In this document: positions 21,701-37,200 of the stretch, one piece after another
Layout: each line of letters begins with the position of its first letter
How positions within the stretch are numbered: position 1 is the first letter of the stretch
Origin: Topomyia yanbarensis
Lineage: Eukaryota; Arthropoda; Insecta; Diptera; Culicidae
Direction: 5' to 3'
DNA: 64,000 nucleotides
Assembly (NCBI RefSeq): GCF_030247195.1
Contig: NC_080670.1
Span: forward strand, 211,346,546 to 211,410,545
Position numbers and translations under genes: made by a program
The notes under the pieces: model-generated
Seen by the model: the letters and a program-made list of their open reading frames with translations, nothing else
The model's database searches: none
Told to the model about the DNA's origin: nothing

Positions 21701-24150
21701 GAATTTTATGCTTTTTTGTCATTTTCCTGGCTTGTCCTTTAATATTTTCTCGACGCCATCCAAGACCCTTTTCTTTTAAATATTTCTTCATATTGATTTA
21801 ATTGAATTTTTTTCTCTTTGCGTCCTGTGCCATTTTCAAATTGTGTTTCAATTTTTAATTTTTTATTTTGCTTAATTTGCGTATTTTCCCCTTCTTTTTT
21901 GTTCTTTTCCTTTTTTTTTGTTTGCCAATTAATTTTTTCTTATATTTGTTTTACTTTTCCGTAATTCTTTTTCTGTTTTCTATGTTTTCTCTACTTCTTT
22001 GTTTCTTTTGATATTTTCTTCTTACGTTTTCGTTTGATTTTTCTTGCTTCTTAGGGCTTCTATTTCCTTTATTTCTCCCTTTTAAAATATATTTTTTTAC
22101 TGATTCTTCTCTATTCTTTTACAGTTTTTTTCTATGTTTACTGTTTGTATGTGTTATGGCACTTAACATTTCCGTTTGTCAGTTTGTGTTCCGTTTTCTC
22201 TATTTTCTGATTTTCATTTTGATTTTCCTTCCAAACTACAACCATTGTTCTATCTTATTTTATACTTTCTTCTTTATTTTTTTTTTTTTGAATTTTTCGG
22301 TTTCTCTTTCCTTTTGTCTCTTTTTAGATTTTCTTTTCGTTTTCTTTTGCTCTTTTAGCGATTAAATTTTGAATGTTTTTTTCCTAAGTTTTTTTATTTA
22401 TGCTCATTTTTCGTCGGCTTCTGTCCGCACTGAATGCCAATGACCGACGATGCCAGAGAGTTTACTCCACCATCTGGAGATCCTACATATCGACCCATCG
22501 GCTTTAATTCCCTTCCGAAGAAAAACTTGACCACAGATTTTGCACCTCAGAAAATCTCAACTACTTCGGCTGGGATTGAGCTCATGCCTACTGTGGTGAG
22601 TGGCATTTTTTGGGTCCCTTCAATTCCTATTTTAAACATATATCTTTTTACATTTTCCTTTCGTGCTTTTCTGTTTTCCTGTTTGGAGATTTGTTCCATT
22701 TTCTATTTACTTTGGTCTATTTCTTTTATTTTTCGATATTTATTTGTTTTTGTTTTATCCCCTGTTTTCCCTTTCTTATTTTGCTTACCTTCTTCTTATT
22801 TCTTTCTTCGTTTTTTTTTTGATTTTCTCATTTTTTCCTCTGCTATTACTTCATCTATCTTTCTTTATCCCATTTACTGTTTTCTTCTTACCATTTATAT
22901 CTATGGTTACTTATCTCTTTTCCATACCCTTTTTCGTTCTGGGTTTCTTTTTGCGTATTATTCTCTAATGATATTTCTTTTCTTCTTTCTCAGCCTCTCC
23001 TTTTTTATCTAAACTTTTTCATTGCATTCCTATTCTTTCTTTTCTCAAATACGGTTCACGTTCCTCTTCTTTACTTCTCTTTATCCTCTTTTTCTTTTGC
23101 ATTTATCGCTCATCTTTTATCTTTTATCGTCATACTTTTTCGATTTCTTTTTGCTGTTTTTCCCTTACACTTTTCCATTTATATTTTTTCCTTTTTATTT
23201 ATCTTTTCTCTATTCCTGTAACCTTTATCCTACGTTTTCTTTATTGCTTTACTCAGTTTCCTTTTTTATTTTTTTTTAGCTGAATCTAAATTATTTTCTT
23301 TCTTTTTTTATTGTTTCTCCCTTCAGCCAAATACTTCTTTATTTTCAAAAATATTTTTCATTTTCATTTGATTTAAAAAAAGTGTTGTTTTTGGATCCTA
23401 TTGATCCTTTTTGTTTGATTTTTTTTGCTTATTTAAGCTTATGTGTTATCCTATTTATATTTTATACTCTAGTTTGTTTTTGCTTCTTCACTTGTTTTTA
23501 ATTTTTTACTATTTATTATTTCTTACTTCACTTTACAATTACCATCTGGCTTTTATCAATTCTGGTTGATTTTCTTTTTTCCCTTAGATCATTTTCCTAT
23601 TTTTTAATTCCTTTTGGACCTTTTCTTGACTTTTGAATCTTATTTCGTGTTTTTTTCTGTGCCTCATTTTCGATTTATTATTTTTATTCAACTTCTTTTG
23701 AACCTTTTATATTTTTCTAGCCATTTTCGAATTTTCCTCCGAGGGAAAGATATCCTGTTGATTTATCGTCAATTTTTCCCCTTTTCCTTTTCCATTTATT
23801 TGATTTTACCCTTTTTCTCGTTTTTCTTACACAATTTCATGCTGACCTCTTTTTGGTTTCCGTTCTTCAACATATTATATCTTTTATTGTAACACCTTCC
23901 ATTCCAACATCTTCTTTTATCATTTTCCCTGTAACCTTTGTAATCTATCTTCCCCTCCACTTGCCTCCTCCTTTAATTTCTCTTATATTTTTTACATATT
24001 TATGCATTTGTAATTGTTTTTCCATTCCTTTTTCTCATCTTCCCTTTTTTCGAATGTCTTCTTTCCTTTCTTCTTTCGTTTGTTATTTGTAAGTCTACTT
24101 TTTTCCCCTTTTCTTTCTTCTGTGTCATTTGTTCTTGGTACTTGGCTCTC
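21700..24150. repeat. T-rich, strand-asymmetric low-complexity tract
   Basis: The plus strand is built almost wholly from T runs punctuated by C, with few purines (TTTTC, TTTCTTT, CCTTTT motifs). Open frames here translate to F/L/S/Y-rich strings on plus and are compositional artefacts. An island of ordinary composition at about 22,430-22,610 interrupts the tract. Confidence 0.9.
22430..22610. other. ordinary-composition island inside the T-rich tract
   Basis: About 180 bp of balanced sequence stands out sharply from T-rich DNA on both sides. In plus frame it is open (PPSGDPTYRPIGFNSLPKKN) but matches nothing I know. On the minus strand it contains stops. It may be a transposon fragment that pre-dates or interrupted the low-complexity expansion. 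Confidence 0.45.
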
Positions 24151-24154
24151 GGTT

Positions 24155-25348
24155 TTTAGTCCTTAGTTCTAAAGTCCTCATTCCTTAGTGTCATTAGTCC
24201 TTGGTCCTAAGCCCTTAGTCCTTAGTCTTTAGTCCGTAGTCCGTGGTCCGCGGTCCATAGTCCGCAGACTGTAGTCCGTAATCCATAGTTCATAATCCGT
24301 AGTTCGTAGTACGTTGTCCTTAGTTCGTGGTCCGTAGACCGTAATCCATAGTCCGTAGTCCATAGCCCATAGTCCGTAGCCTGTAGTCCGTACTCTGAAG
24401 TTCGTAGTCTGTAGTCCTTAGTCCGTAGTCCAGAGTCCGTGGTCCGTAGTCCATAGTCCGTAGTCCGTACTCTGTAGTCCATAGTCCATAGTCAGTGGTT
24501 CATAGTCCGCAGTCCATATTCTATAGTCCACAGTCCGTAATCTGTACTCAGTAGTCCGTAGTCCACAGTCAGTAGTCCGTGGTCCGTACTCTGTATTCCA
24601 TAGTCCGTAATCCATAGTCCGTAGACCGTGGTCCATAGCCCATAGTCCTTAGTCCGTTATCCGTAGTTCGTAGTCCGTACTCTGTAGTCCGTAGTCCATA
24701 GTCCGCAGTCCATAGTCAACAGTCCGTAGTCTGTACTCTGTAATCCGTTGTCCACAGTCAGTAGTTCTTAGTCCGTGTTCCGTAGTCCTTAGTCCGTAGT
24801 CTGTGGTCCACAGTCCGTAGTCCGTTGTTCATAGTCCGTAGTTTGTGGTCCGTAGTCCGTAATCCGTAGTCTATAGCCCATAGTCCGTAGTCTGTAGTCC
24901 GTACTCGGTAGTTCGTAGTCTGTAGTCCGTAGTCTGTAGTCCGTACTCTGTAGTTCGTAGTTCATAGTCCGCAGTCCGTATTCCATAGTCCGTAATCTGT
25001 ACTCTGTAGTCCGCAGTCCACAGTCAGTAGTCCTTAGTCCGTGGTCTGTATTCCATAGTCCGTAATCCATAGTCCGTAGACCGTAGTCCATAGTCCGCAG
25101 TCCGTTATCAGTAGTTCTTAGTCGTTAGTCCATAGCCCGTAGTCTGTAGTCCGTAATCCAGAGTCCGTAGTCCATAGTCCGTGGTCCGTGGTCCGTAGTC
25201 CGTAGTCCATAGTCCACAGTCCGTAGTCTGTACTCTGTAGTCCGTAGTCCATAGTCAGTAGCCCTTAGTCCGTAGCCCATAGTTCATAGTCCGTAGTTCT
25301 TAGTCCGTAGTCTGTAGTCCTTAGTCCGAGGTCTGTAGTCCGTAGTCT
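24155..25348. repeat. degenerate 7-bp tandem array, unit TAGTCCG
   Basis: About 1.2 kb of TAGTCCG-type heptamers with frequent one-base variants (TAGTCCA, TAGTCTG, TAGTTCG, TGGTCCG). Period 7 stays in step through most of the array. Higher-order blocks recur: near 24,380-24,660 and 24,870-25,100 the same order of variants (such as GTACTCTGTAGTCC) is repeated, indicating duplication of multi-unit segments. The minus strand has long frames rich in DYGLRTT; these are artefacts of a 21-bp (3x7) repeat. Confidence 0.95.
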
Positions 25349-28116
<2,768 letters not shown>

Positions 28117-28119
28117 TTA

Positions 28120-28910
28120 GGGGCCGTACACAAATGACGTAGCTTTTTTTCGGCGATTTTTAACCCCTCCCTCCCCCCTCGTAGCATTTGGTCACGAAAT
28201 TCTAACCTCCCCCTCGTAAATAACGTAGCATTTACCTACCCCCCCCCCCCCTCTCCTCCTGAGCAACGCGACCGTGGATGAAAAAAAATTACATATGCTT
28301 TTCAATTACTTTAAATACTTGTCCTTTTAAAATGTTTGACGATTTTTATCAACATCATTATAACAGCAAGTTGCGTACAAAATAACCCCATTTCTTGATA
28401 AATATAGTGTTGATAGTTTTGTTTTGAATTTTATATGTCAAGGAGAGCATGTAGAGAAGTTCTCTCAGTTCACAATCCTGCTGCTACCAATGATATACGT
28501 TCACCTAAATTATTAAATTTTATTTGGTTAAATCCGATGAGAAAATTTAATTCAGCTACCAAACTAAGTCTACTAGTTAGCAACATTAGCTAACTAATGT
28601 AGCAACTTAAATCCTCATGCAAAACTTTTTCGTTTTTTTTTGCTAGCTTGTAATTCTACGAATCGTAAAATTTTCCTCATGAAAAACCGCATGAGTAACT
28701 TGTGTGAATTTAAATTTATTGCTCTTGGGAATGGAGGCACATTAAATTGTTTTCTCTAATCAATGGGTTTTGACACCCGTCAAAAAAAAAATCAAACATA
28801 ATGCTACGTCGCACAACTTCTGACCCTACCCTCCCCCTCGTCACACTTCGTCACAAATTTGCTATACCCTCCCTACCCCCCAAAATGCTACGTCATTTAT
28901 GCATGGCCCC
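28120..28910. mobile_element. non-autonomous TIR element, Harbinger-like (TTA duplication)
   Basis: A 791-bp element with long imperfect inverted ends: GGGGCCGTACACAAATGACG at the left and, inverted, about GGGGCCATGCATAAATGACG at the right. Both ends continue into pyrimidine-rich CCCTCCC blocks with GTAGCATTT and GTCACGAA motifs. TTA flanks it at 28,117-28,119 and 28,911-28,913. The centre (about 28,270-28,780) is AT-rich and non-coding. The 3-bp TTA duplication suggests mobilisation by a PIF/Harbinger-type transposase, but that is inference. Confidence 0.8.
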
Positions 28911-28913
28911 TTA

Positions 28914-30860
28914 TTCGACGTTTTGAAGCAATAAGATCGGTAGCATATCTGCAATCATTGACATTTTCTGTTCAGCTATAGAACAAAGTGGTGGCGGAAT
29001 GTTTTTTTTTTTTTCTAAATTGAAGAATTTTTCGATAGAAGTTCCAATAGCTAATCCCAGTTCCGACGGAAAATGTCCATACCTAGTATCCCACTACGCC
29101 TTGATGCAGATGTTGAATACCTTCATCATATAAATTGCAACCTATGGCTTATTACTCTCAGCAAAATGGCACAAAGACTGATTGCTAGAAGGTTGCACCA
29201 GTAGGCTTCCAGTTTACTGAATGTCTGCTATTTGTTGCTTAGAATTCGATATTAATTGAAATAGCTCGGTTAGAGAGAGAGAGAGCAAAGGAGGATCGAG
29301 GGTCGGGACGAAAGACCGGATTGGTTTGTTGCGAGAAAATTCACTTTTCTGCAGTTTCCCCATGGCTTCTGTGCTGTGTGTATGCAATAAAACGCACCGA
29401 ATTCTAGCAATCAAAGAAATTCTAACTCGGACGGACAAACGGTGGATGTGACGACTCTTCTTCTTCCAGTGAAACGATATGAAAAACCCCATACTGGTCG
29501 GACGCTATCAAACGCTTTGCTGTGAGAGAGAGCGAGAGGTGTCAGACATCAGAAGGAAGCCTGCGAAAGGCAAAGGCATAAATTTTAATGAACAAAACAT
29601 GCATTTTCAAAGTCAGCGAAGAAGATTTATACCCGGACTAGGACGGAAAAGGCCTTTGCTTATATTCCGATGAATGGAATTCCAATCCTGCTGCTACTGC
29701 TGCTGTTGCAGCAGCTCGATCTCCTGTGGAAAAGTATTGTTGTTTGTGCGCCCTAGACAACGGCAATTCTCGCATGAAGAAAGAGTCAAACAGTTTTCCG
29801 AACACAAACAGTCCAGCTGACGATGGCTACGGTGGCCAATGTCGTGTGAAGCACCGTGAAAAAGTTCCACTTTACTGCAACAGATGGAACTGCCTTGGAA
29901 GCATGGCTGCGCTGCAGTTGCCTACATTCGGGCTTATTTTCACAGTGAATAGTACTGCGCTTACGAGAAACGATGTGCAACCCCCAGCTCCTTTTCCTCC
30001 TTTCGGAAGGCCGAGCAGATTTTAAACAAAAGCCAACGAAGAAAGGGCAAAACGTGGCAGCATAGCTCCTCCGTAAATATATGTATGTATGTAAGTGTGT
30101 TCCTCTAAACATCACCCATAGCACGCTATATCTATCTGGGAACCCCGTTCGGATTGAATGGAAAAACGGATCAGCACCGAAAGTGAATCGAGGAGGGTGA
30201 GAGCACTTTATCGTTCCATGCAATGGTAGACAAGTAGTGCCAAGTAGCTTCTCGATTGCCGAAAGCCTGGAAAATATACATACATATATTGCATCTTCGT
30301 CTTGTCCGAAAGGACCCCGTGTTACTGGGCCGTGTTGATGGCGATGACATTGCTTTCTGAATGAAACCGAACAAACGACCGACCGACCGACCGACGGTCG
30401 GACTAACCATCTTTCTGGATGGCAGGATCGGGTAGAGAGACAGCGAGAGCGAGACTATCTGTATTAATATATGTGTGCCTAGCTCACTAATTGCACATTC
30501 TTGGCATAGTTTCCCGGCTACGAACCACCCCCGCCTTTTGCTTTTTCCAACAACTCCAGACCGGCAGGGAAGCAGGAGGCAGCCGACAACAATATGTTTA
30601 TAATGTGGAGGAGGGTCTTGCGAGACCCGGTCCCGACTGGGGCAGATGTACTAGCGCTGCGTTGCGGTGGTTCGTATCCTTCCCGTTCGAAGACCAGAGA
30701 AAAGTGTTGCCTCCAGCAGCCCAGATCTCGCTCGGTTTGTTGACGTTATTGGATATCCGCCTGCTTACAAACTACTTGGCTGGTACGGTGGAACCATCGT
30801 AATCGGACAAACGTGGGTAAAATTGGTGCATAAAAAGGGACGAAATTAACATTGTTGGAA
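28914..30860. other. unassigned sequence with short microsatellites
   Basis: No gene supported. (GA)n lies at about 29,271-29,286, a GACC tract at about 30,376-30,398, and a CTG/CAG cluster at about 29,690-29,715. The open frames at 29,726-30,223 overlap on both strands and carry no recognisable domain. Confidence 0.4.
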
Positions 30861-31065
30861 ATGATTTTTTAACAGCAGTTTTCCTTTTATAATCTTTTCT
30901 TTTGTTTCTTCTTCCATTTTTCCGTTTTCATTTTCCCGGCTTTTTCTTTTCGTTTCACCAATTTTTACTTTTCTCATTTCCTTTTTTCTGTTTTTCCCCT
31001 ATCCTTTTTTCATTGTTACGTTGTTCCTTTGTTCGGTTATCCTTTGTCCCTTTATTTCTTCGTTT

Positions 31066-32390
31066 CTTAGTTCTTTAGTTCTTCAGTTCTTTAGTTCTTT
31101 AGTTCTTTAGTTCTTTAGTTCTTTAGTTCTTTAGTTCTTTAGTTCTTTAGTTCTTTAGTTCTTTAGTTCTTTAGTTCTTTAGTTCTTTAGTTCTTTAGTT
31201 CTTTAGTTCTTTAGTTCTTTAGTTCTTTAGTTCTTTAGTTCTTTAGTTCTTTAGTTCTTTAGTTCTTTAGTTCTTTAGTTCTTTAGTTCTTTAGTTCTTT
31301 AGTTCTTTAGTTCTTTAGTTCTTTAGTTCTTTAGTTCTTTAGTTCTTTAGTTCTTTAGTTCTTTAGTTCTTTAGTTCTTTAGTTCTTTAGTTCTTTAGTT
31401 CTTTAGTTCTTTAGTTCTTTAGTTCTTTAGTTCTTTAGTTCTTTAGTTCTTTAGTTCTTTAGTTCTTTAGTTCTTTAGTTCTTTAGTTCTTTAGTTCTTT
31501 AGTTCTTTAGTTCTTTAGTTCTTTAGTTCTTTAGTTCTTTAGTTCTTTAGTTCTTTAGTTCTTTAGTTCTTTAGTTCTTTAGTTCTTTAGTTCTTTAGTT
31601 CTTTAGTTCTTTAGTTCTTTAGTTCTTTAGTTCTTTAGTTCTTTAGTTCTTTAGTTCTTTAGTTCTTTAGTTCTTTAGTTCTTTAGTTCTTTAGTTCTTT
31701 AGTTCTTTAGTTCTTTAGTTCTTTAGTTCTTTAGTTCTTGAGTTCTTTAGTTTTTCAGTTCTTCAGTTCTTTAGTTCTTTAGTTCTTTAGTTCTTTAGTT
31801 CTTTAGCTCTTAAGTTCTTTAGTTCTTTAGTTCTTTAGTTCTTTAGTCCTTTAGTTCTTTAGTTCTTTAGTTCTTTAGTTCTTTAGTTCTTTAGTTCCTT
31901 AGTTCTTTAGTTCTTTAGTTCTTTAGTTCTTTAGTTCTTTAGTTCTTTAGTTCTTTAGTTCTTTAGTTCTTTAGTTCTTTAGTTCTTTAGTTCTTTAGTT
32001 CTTTAGTTCTTTAGTTCTTTAGTTCTTTAGTTCTTTAGTTCTTTAGTTCTTTAGTTCTTTAGTTCTTTAGTTATTTAGTTCTTTAGTTCTTTAGTTCTTT
32101 AGTTCTTTAGTTCTTTAGTTCTTTAGTTCTTTAGTTCTTTAGTTCTTTAGTTCTTTAGTTCTTTAGTTCTTTAGTTCTTTAGTTCTTTAGTTCTTTAGTT
32201 CTTTAGTTCTTTAGTTCTTTAGTTCTTTAGTTCTTTAGTTCTTTAGTTCTTTAGTTCTTTAGTTCTTTAGTTCTTTAGTTCTTTAGTTCTTTAGTTCTTT
32301 AGTTCTTTAGTTCTTTAGTTCTTTAGTTCTTTAGTTCTTTAGTTCTTTAGTTCTTTAGTTCTTTAGTTCTTTAGTTATTTAGTTCTTTAC
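31066..32390. repeat. 8-bp tandem array, unit TTTAGTTC
   Basis: About 165 copies of an octamer that is almost perfectly homogeneous. Rare variants cluster at 31,738-31,775, 31,806-31,816, 31,846, 31,897 and 32,071. The T-rich DNA on both sides (30,870-31,065 and 32,391-33,000) is of the same composition. The unit carries TAG, so no long frame is open on plus. Confidence 0.98.
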
Positions 32391-33004
32391 TGTCTTAGTT
32401 CCTTGGTTCCTTTGTTAATTTATTCCTATGTTTCTTTGTTTCGTTTTCAAAATATCCGATTGTTCAATGAGAATTTTTCGATTTTTTAATTTTATTTTTC
32501 AATTTTTGAGCATGTCAATTTTCCAATTTTCTAATGTTTTTTTTTTTTATTTTTTCATCTTCCAAGTTTCTCTATTTTCCGTTTTTTCTATTATTTTAAT
32601 TTCTTCTTTCTTTTAGTTTCCATCTATCTTTTTACATTTATCGATTCTTCAATTTTCCGTCCATCCACTTTTACATTTTTTTCATTCTTCAATTTTGCAA
32701 TATTTGAATTCTTCAACTCTTCAATTTTTTAAATTCTTTTATTTCTTCCATCGTTTTTTTTCCTTTCTTTCATTCTCCCATTCTTTTATTCTTCCCATTT
32801 TGCATTTTCTTCCAAAATTTTTATTTCTTTTACATTTGTTTTCAAAATATGTTTAATTTTATTTTTCATTTAATTTTTCCACTCTTTCAACCTACCAATT
32901 TTCCAATCATCCAATTTTTCTATTTTTTTCCAATTTTTTTGATTTTTCAATTTTCCAATATTAATTTTTTTCAATCCTCCAATTCTACAATTTTCCATTT
33001 TTTT
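32391..33004. repeat. T-rich transition zone between 8-bp arrays
   Basis: T-rich DNA in which CAATTTT-like phrases become progressively more regular toward the right, grading into the CCAATTTT array. It looks like the ragged edge of that array. Confidence 0.75.
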
Positions 33005-33450
33005 AAATTTTCCAATTTTCCATCATTCCAATTTTCCAATTTTCCAATTTTCCAATTTTCCATTTTTCCATTTTTCCATTTTTCCATTTTTCCAATTTTC
33101 CAATTTTTCAATTTTCCAACTTACCAATTTTCCAATTTTCCAATTTTCCAATTTTCCAATTTTCCAATTTTCCAATTTTCCAATTTTCCAATTTTCCAAT
33201 TTTCCAATTTTCAAATTTTCCAATTTTCCAATTTTCCAATTTTCCAATTTTCCAATTTTCCAATTTTCCAATTTTCCAATTTTCCAATTTTCCAATTTTC
33301 CAATTTTCCAATTTTCCAATTTTCCAATTTTCCAATTTTCCGATTTTCTAATTTTCCAAATTTCCAAATTTCCAATTTTCCAATTTTCCAATTTTCCAAT
33401 TTTCTAATTTTTCAATTTACCAACTTTCCAATTTTTCAATTTACCAACTT
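33005..33450. repeat. 8-bp tandem array, unit CCAATTTT
   Basis: About 55 octamers, near-perfect at 33,119-33,350, with edge variants (CCATTTTT, TCAATTTA, CCAACTTT). The array abuts the ATGTTTTC array with no unique DNA between. Open frames on either strand (NWKIGKLE-type or NFPIFQFS-type) are artefacts of the 24-bp super-period. Confidence 0.97.
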
Positions 33451-33451
33451 T

Positions 33452-33972
33452 CATGTTTTCATGTTTTCATGTTTTCATGTTTTCATGTTTGCATGTTTTC
33501 ATGTTTTCATGTTTTCATGTTTTCATGTTTTCATGTTTTCATGTTTTCATGTTTTCATGTTTTCATGTTTTCATGTTTTCATGTTTTCATGTTTTCATGT
33601 TTTCATGTTTTCATGTTTTCATGTTTTCATGTTTTCATGTTTTCATGTTTTCATGTTTTCATGTTTTCATGTTTTCATGTTTTCATGTTTTCATGTTTTC
33701 ATGTTTTCATGTTTTCATGTTTTCATGTTTTCATGTTTTCATGTTTTCATGTTTTCATGTTTTCATGTTTTCATGTTTTCATGTTTTCATGTTTTCATGT
33801 TTTCATGTTTTCATGTTTTCATGTTTTCATGTTTTCATGTTTTCATGTTTTCATGTTTTCATGTTTTCATGTTTTCATGTCTTCATGTTTTCATGTTTTC
33901 ATGTTTTCATGTTTTCATGTTTTCATGTTTTCATGTTTTCATGTTTTCATGTTTTAATGTTTTCATGTTTTC
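33452..33972. repeat. 8-bp tandem array, unit ATGTTTTC
   Basis: About 65 octamers with very few variants: a G for T near 33,490, a C for T near 33,880 and an A for C near 33,956. It is directly continuous with the ATGTTCTC block. Open frames in all three plus frames encode MFSCFHVF repeats and are not genes. Confidence 0.98.
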
Positions 33973-34244
33973 ATGTTCTCATGTTCTCATGTTCTCATGT
34001 TCTCATGTTCTCATGTTCTCATGTTCTCATGTTCTCATGTTCTCATGTTCTCATGTTCTCATGTTCTCATGTTCTCATGTTCTCATGTTCTCATGTTCTC
34101 ATGTTCTCATGTTCTCATGTTCTCATGTTCTCATGTTCTCATGTTCTCATGTTCTCATGTTCTCATGTTCTCATGTTCTCATGTTCTCATGTTCTCATGT
34201 TCTCATGTTCTCATGTTCTCATGTTCTCATGTTCTCATGTTCTC
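33973..34244. repeat. 8-bp tandem array, variant unit ATGTTCTC
   Basis: About 34 octamers carrying a fixed T-to-C change relative to the preceding block. The switch is abrupt at 33,973 and reverts to ATGTTTTC for a few copies at 34,245-34,260. The block is homogeneous, as expected if one mutated unit was amplified as a block. Confidence 0.98.
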
Positions 34245-34289
34245 ATGTTTTCATGTTTTAATATTTAAACATGTTTTCATGTTTTCCTG

Positions 34290-37200
34290 CGGAAATGAAG
34301 TATAAATTAAACTTTCCGCATAAAATTAAAATAAACTAAACAAGTTCGCTTTATAGCAGCCCCACTGTACCACGTCGAACGACCTTTCGCCTCTACTGCT
34401 GTCATAGTAAATACGAGAAGGAGGCAGCACGTACTTTACATCCGCTGCTCACTCTCTGGAGGAGCTGGACGTTTTACACAATCCCTTACCAGTTAGCTAG
34501 CTAGCTATCCGGCGAGCGAACCGGCGACGACCGGCAACGGAATCCGCTACGATTATACGTTGCTTCTCTGATTATTATTCAGAAATTTTATTATTTCTAT
34601 AACCCCCTCCGCCTCATCAACCAGGATCCTTCCACACTTTTGCTGACCGGTTTTAATATTGTGACCTTCTCGCCGACATCATCCTCTTCTGCATCGATTT
34701 CCACTACATCCCTCAAGCGGGAAAATTTTCATCGATATAACCGCAGGTCTTTGGAGCAGTGTTGGCAGATTTTCGTCAGAGTCTGAGAGTTTTAAGAATA
34801 AAGGTTTCGCGAAGAGAAAAACTAACCAGTGGAAACATGATGGATAGAAACAAATAATATTAATACAAGTTTTGAATAGAACTGTGAAAATCACAGATAA
34901 ATTTGCACATTTGGCAACATTGCTTCCAAAACGCTCAATAGATACAAACTTTAAGACAGCACAAGTCTCTCTCTCCAATCAACCACACACGCTCACAAAA
35001 AATGTGCCACATCGTAAATCATTTTTCAGTACCTTTATCGCCATCGCCGGACATTTTGACAAACGCATTGCCACCACCTTAATATAGAATCAGAACCAGA
35101 GGGGATGAAAGCAAGCGCAAGTGCTTAAGATTTGCTTTCCAATAAAAGCGGCCTTCTTTGTTGTAGCAGGATCGCAGCTGAACCGACCAGAATTATGTAG
35201 ATGTCAGACTCGGGGGGCAAAAGCGAACGTACCTAAAGTGGACCCTTAATAATCACCTGTTTTGAATGGTGTGAGGCGGAAAATTTTCCAGCGTCGTGAT
35301 ATTCATTTCGAGGGGGTGACTTATAACGTGGAGAGGCAGAAAGGCTATTGAGGGGTGAAAGAGACATCTAGCAAATTAAAACTCAAGGAAAAGATGTGTG
35401 GGTTTATTAAATTTATTGCAAGTAATAATTTGCTACCCTTCCTATTGTTCTCGCGATTGTCGTTTCGGGTCGAACCGAGGGGGAACACAAGAGTTTCCCT
35501 ATTACAGGTTATGATTTATAATTAAATTTTATATTAAATCTTGTTTCTGGTTAGGGGTGTTTGAGCAAATAAGGGCAAAGACAGAAACTAATAAAACGTC
35601 AAATAATTTGCTGATCAAGTAGTCACTGCCGTACGTTTGTTTGTTCTCTCTCTCGCACATTGACGGAAGAAGAGTAGCCAATTCAAATAACCGAAATAAC
35701 ACGATAAATTCCCGTACCGTTCGCGGTCCCCGATCAGAAGTCAGTTCTTGTCCACGGTATGGCACGTGCAGTGCAACCAACCAACGATCCACGCAGGAAG
35801 GTTAATCGAAATAATTTCACACTTGTTCGCAGGACGTAGGTGGTACGTGCGTCGTCGAGCTGCTGCCACTGCTCAAAGGCTCAAAGCTAGGAAAGGTAGG
35901 TACGGCCGCAGCAACCATCCATCGCCAATAATTGACAATAATTATCCTCACGGACCGCGTTTCACCGCGAGGAGCGTAACGCAGATTGCCGTCCAGGTCT
36001 ACCACGGACCGACGGACGAACGCGAGGCTCACCGTTTGGATGCAGCACATCCATCCATTGTTTGAAGTGCGTGGAGCGCGTTTGGGCTCGTCCGCGACTC
36101 GCGATGTCGGTTAGGCGGCTTCTCGGGATGCGAAGAGTGAAATGGTTCACCGGAACAGGAGGAGGACTGCCATTCGGGATGCTTGATATGACTTCATTTA
36201 TGACTGACTCTGTGGAGCGGGGAAGATGGGTGGCGGCGGAGGGAACAGGTCAATTCAGATGGAGCCAACAGATGATCCATTGTCGCGAACGAAGCGCTTT
36301 TTAACTTTTATTGGTCATAAACGGCGGAATGGATTAGAGGAGGTATCCCTGGTCTGCATGGAAGCTATGCTCGGGTACAAGGTTTGTACTGTAATGGAAA
36401 TAGTTTGGATGACATGTTAGTTTCGGGCCATACCAAAAATGTTCAAAATTGTTCGAACGGAGGGGTTTAGAAGTGATGCGCTGGTTAAACTAGTCAATCG
36501 TTTTTTCACGAATTTGAATCTATAAGTTAGAAACTGTTTATTTCAAACCATCTTGTTTTTCCCAGCAGTCATTTTAACTCAAAATCCGACATTAATAAGA
36601 TTAGCTCATGTTGCAAAGAAGGAAACATATGAACCGAAGTTAAGATTCAGTTCGAAGAGAAGATAATATTCCACAAACTAACATGGATTAAATTATCTAA
36701 ATCAACTTCTGGAACAAAAATCTATATCAAAACCTATTTGTTTCTAGCCATCCTGTTTCCAGTGGCTAGTTTTTCTGTACAAAAAATGGATCACACGAAA
36801 AGGAACTTCCAGACTCCAATCAAGTAAAATTCGGCAACACTGCTTAGAAAAACATGGCGATCAAAAATTTTCCCACTTTTGGGATGTAATGCAAATCGAT
36901 GCAGAATAGGATGATTCCGGTGTAGTGATTTGAATTCCAGGAATGGTTCGTCCAACCACATTCTTATCACAAAAACACCATTTAAGATACCGGAGAAGTA
37001 GTTTTCCCATATATCCTGCATAGCAGATTCCACTTCTCTGAATTGCGACATGCAACATTGCAAGTAAGCGATGACAAATCGTGTTTTTTATTTTTTTTTA
37101 TTTATTCGCTTAGTCCGGTCTGACTTAACACCAACCACTTGGTCTACCCATTACCGCGAATCGAGTTCGAAGATTCAAAGTTTGTAAAACACTAAATGGA

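Noticed and set aside
32849..34305. Plus-strand frame of 470 codons with FSCFHVFM repeats and others in the 8-bp arrays
   Set aside because: Consequence of the 8-bp period (24-bp codon cycle) in arrays lacking stops; not a protein gene.
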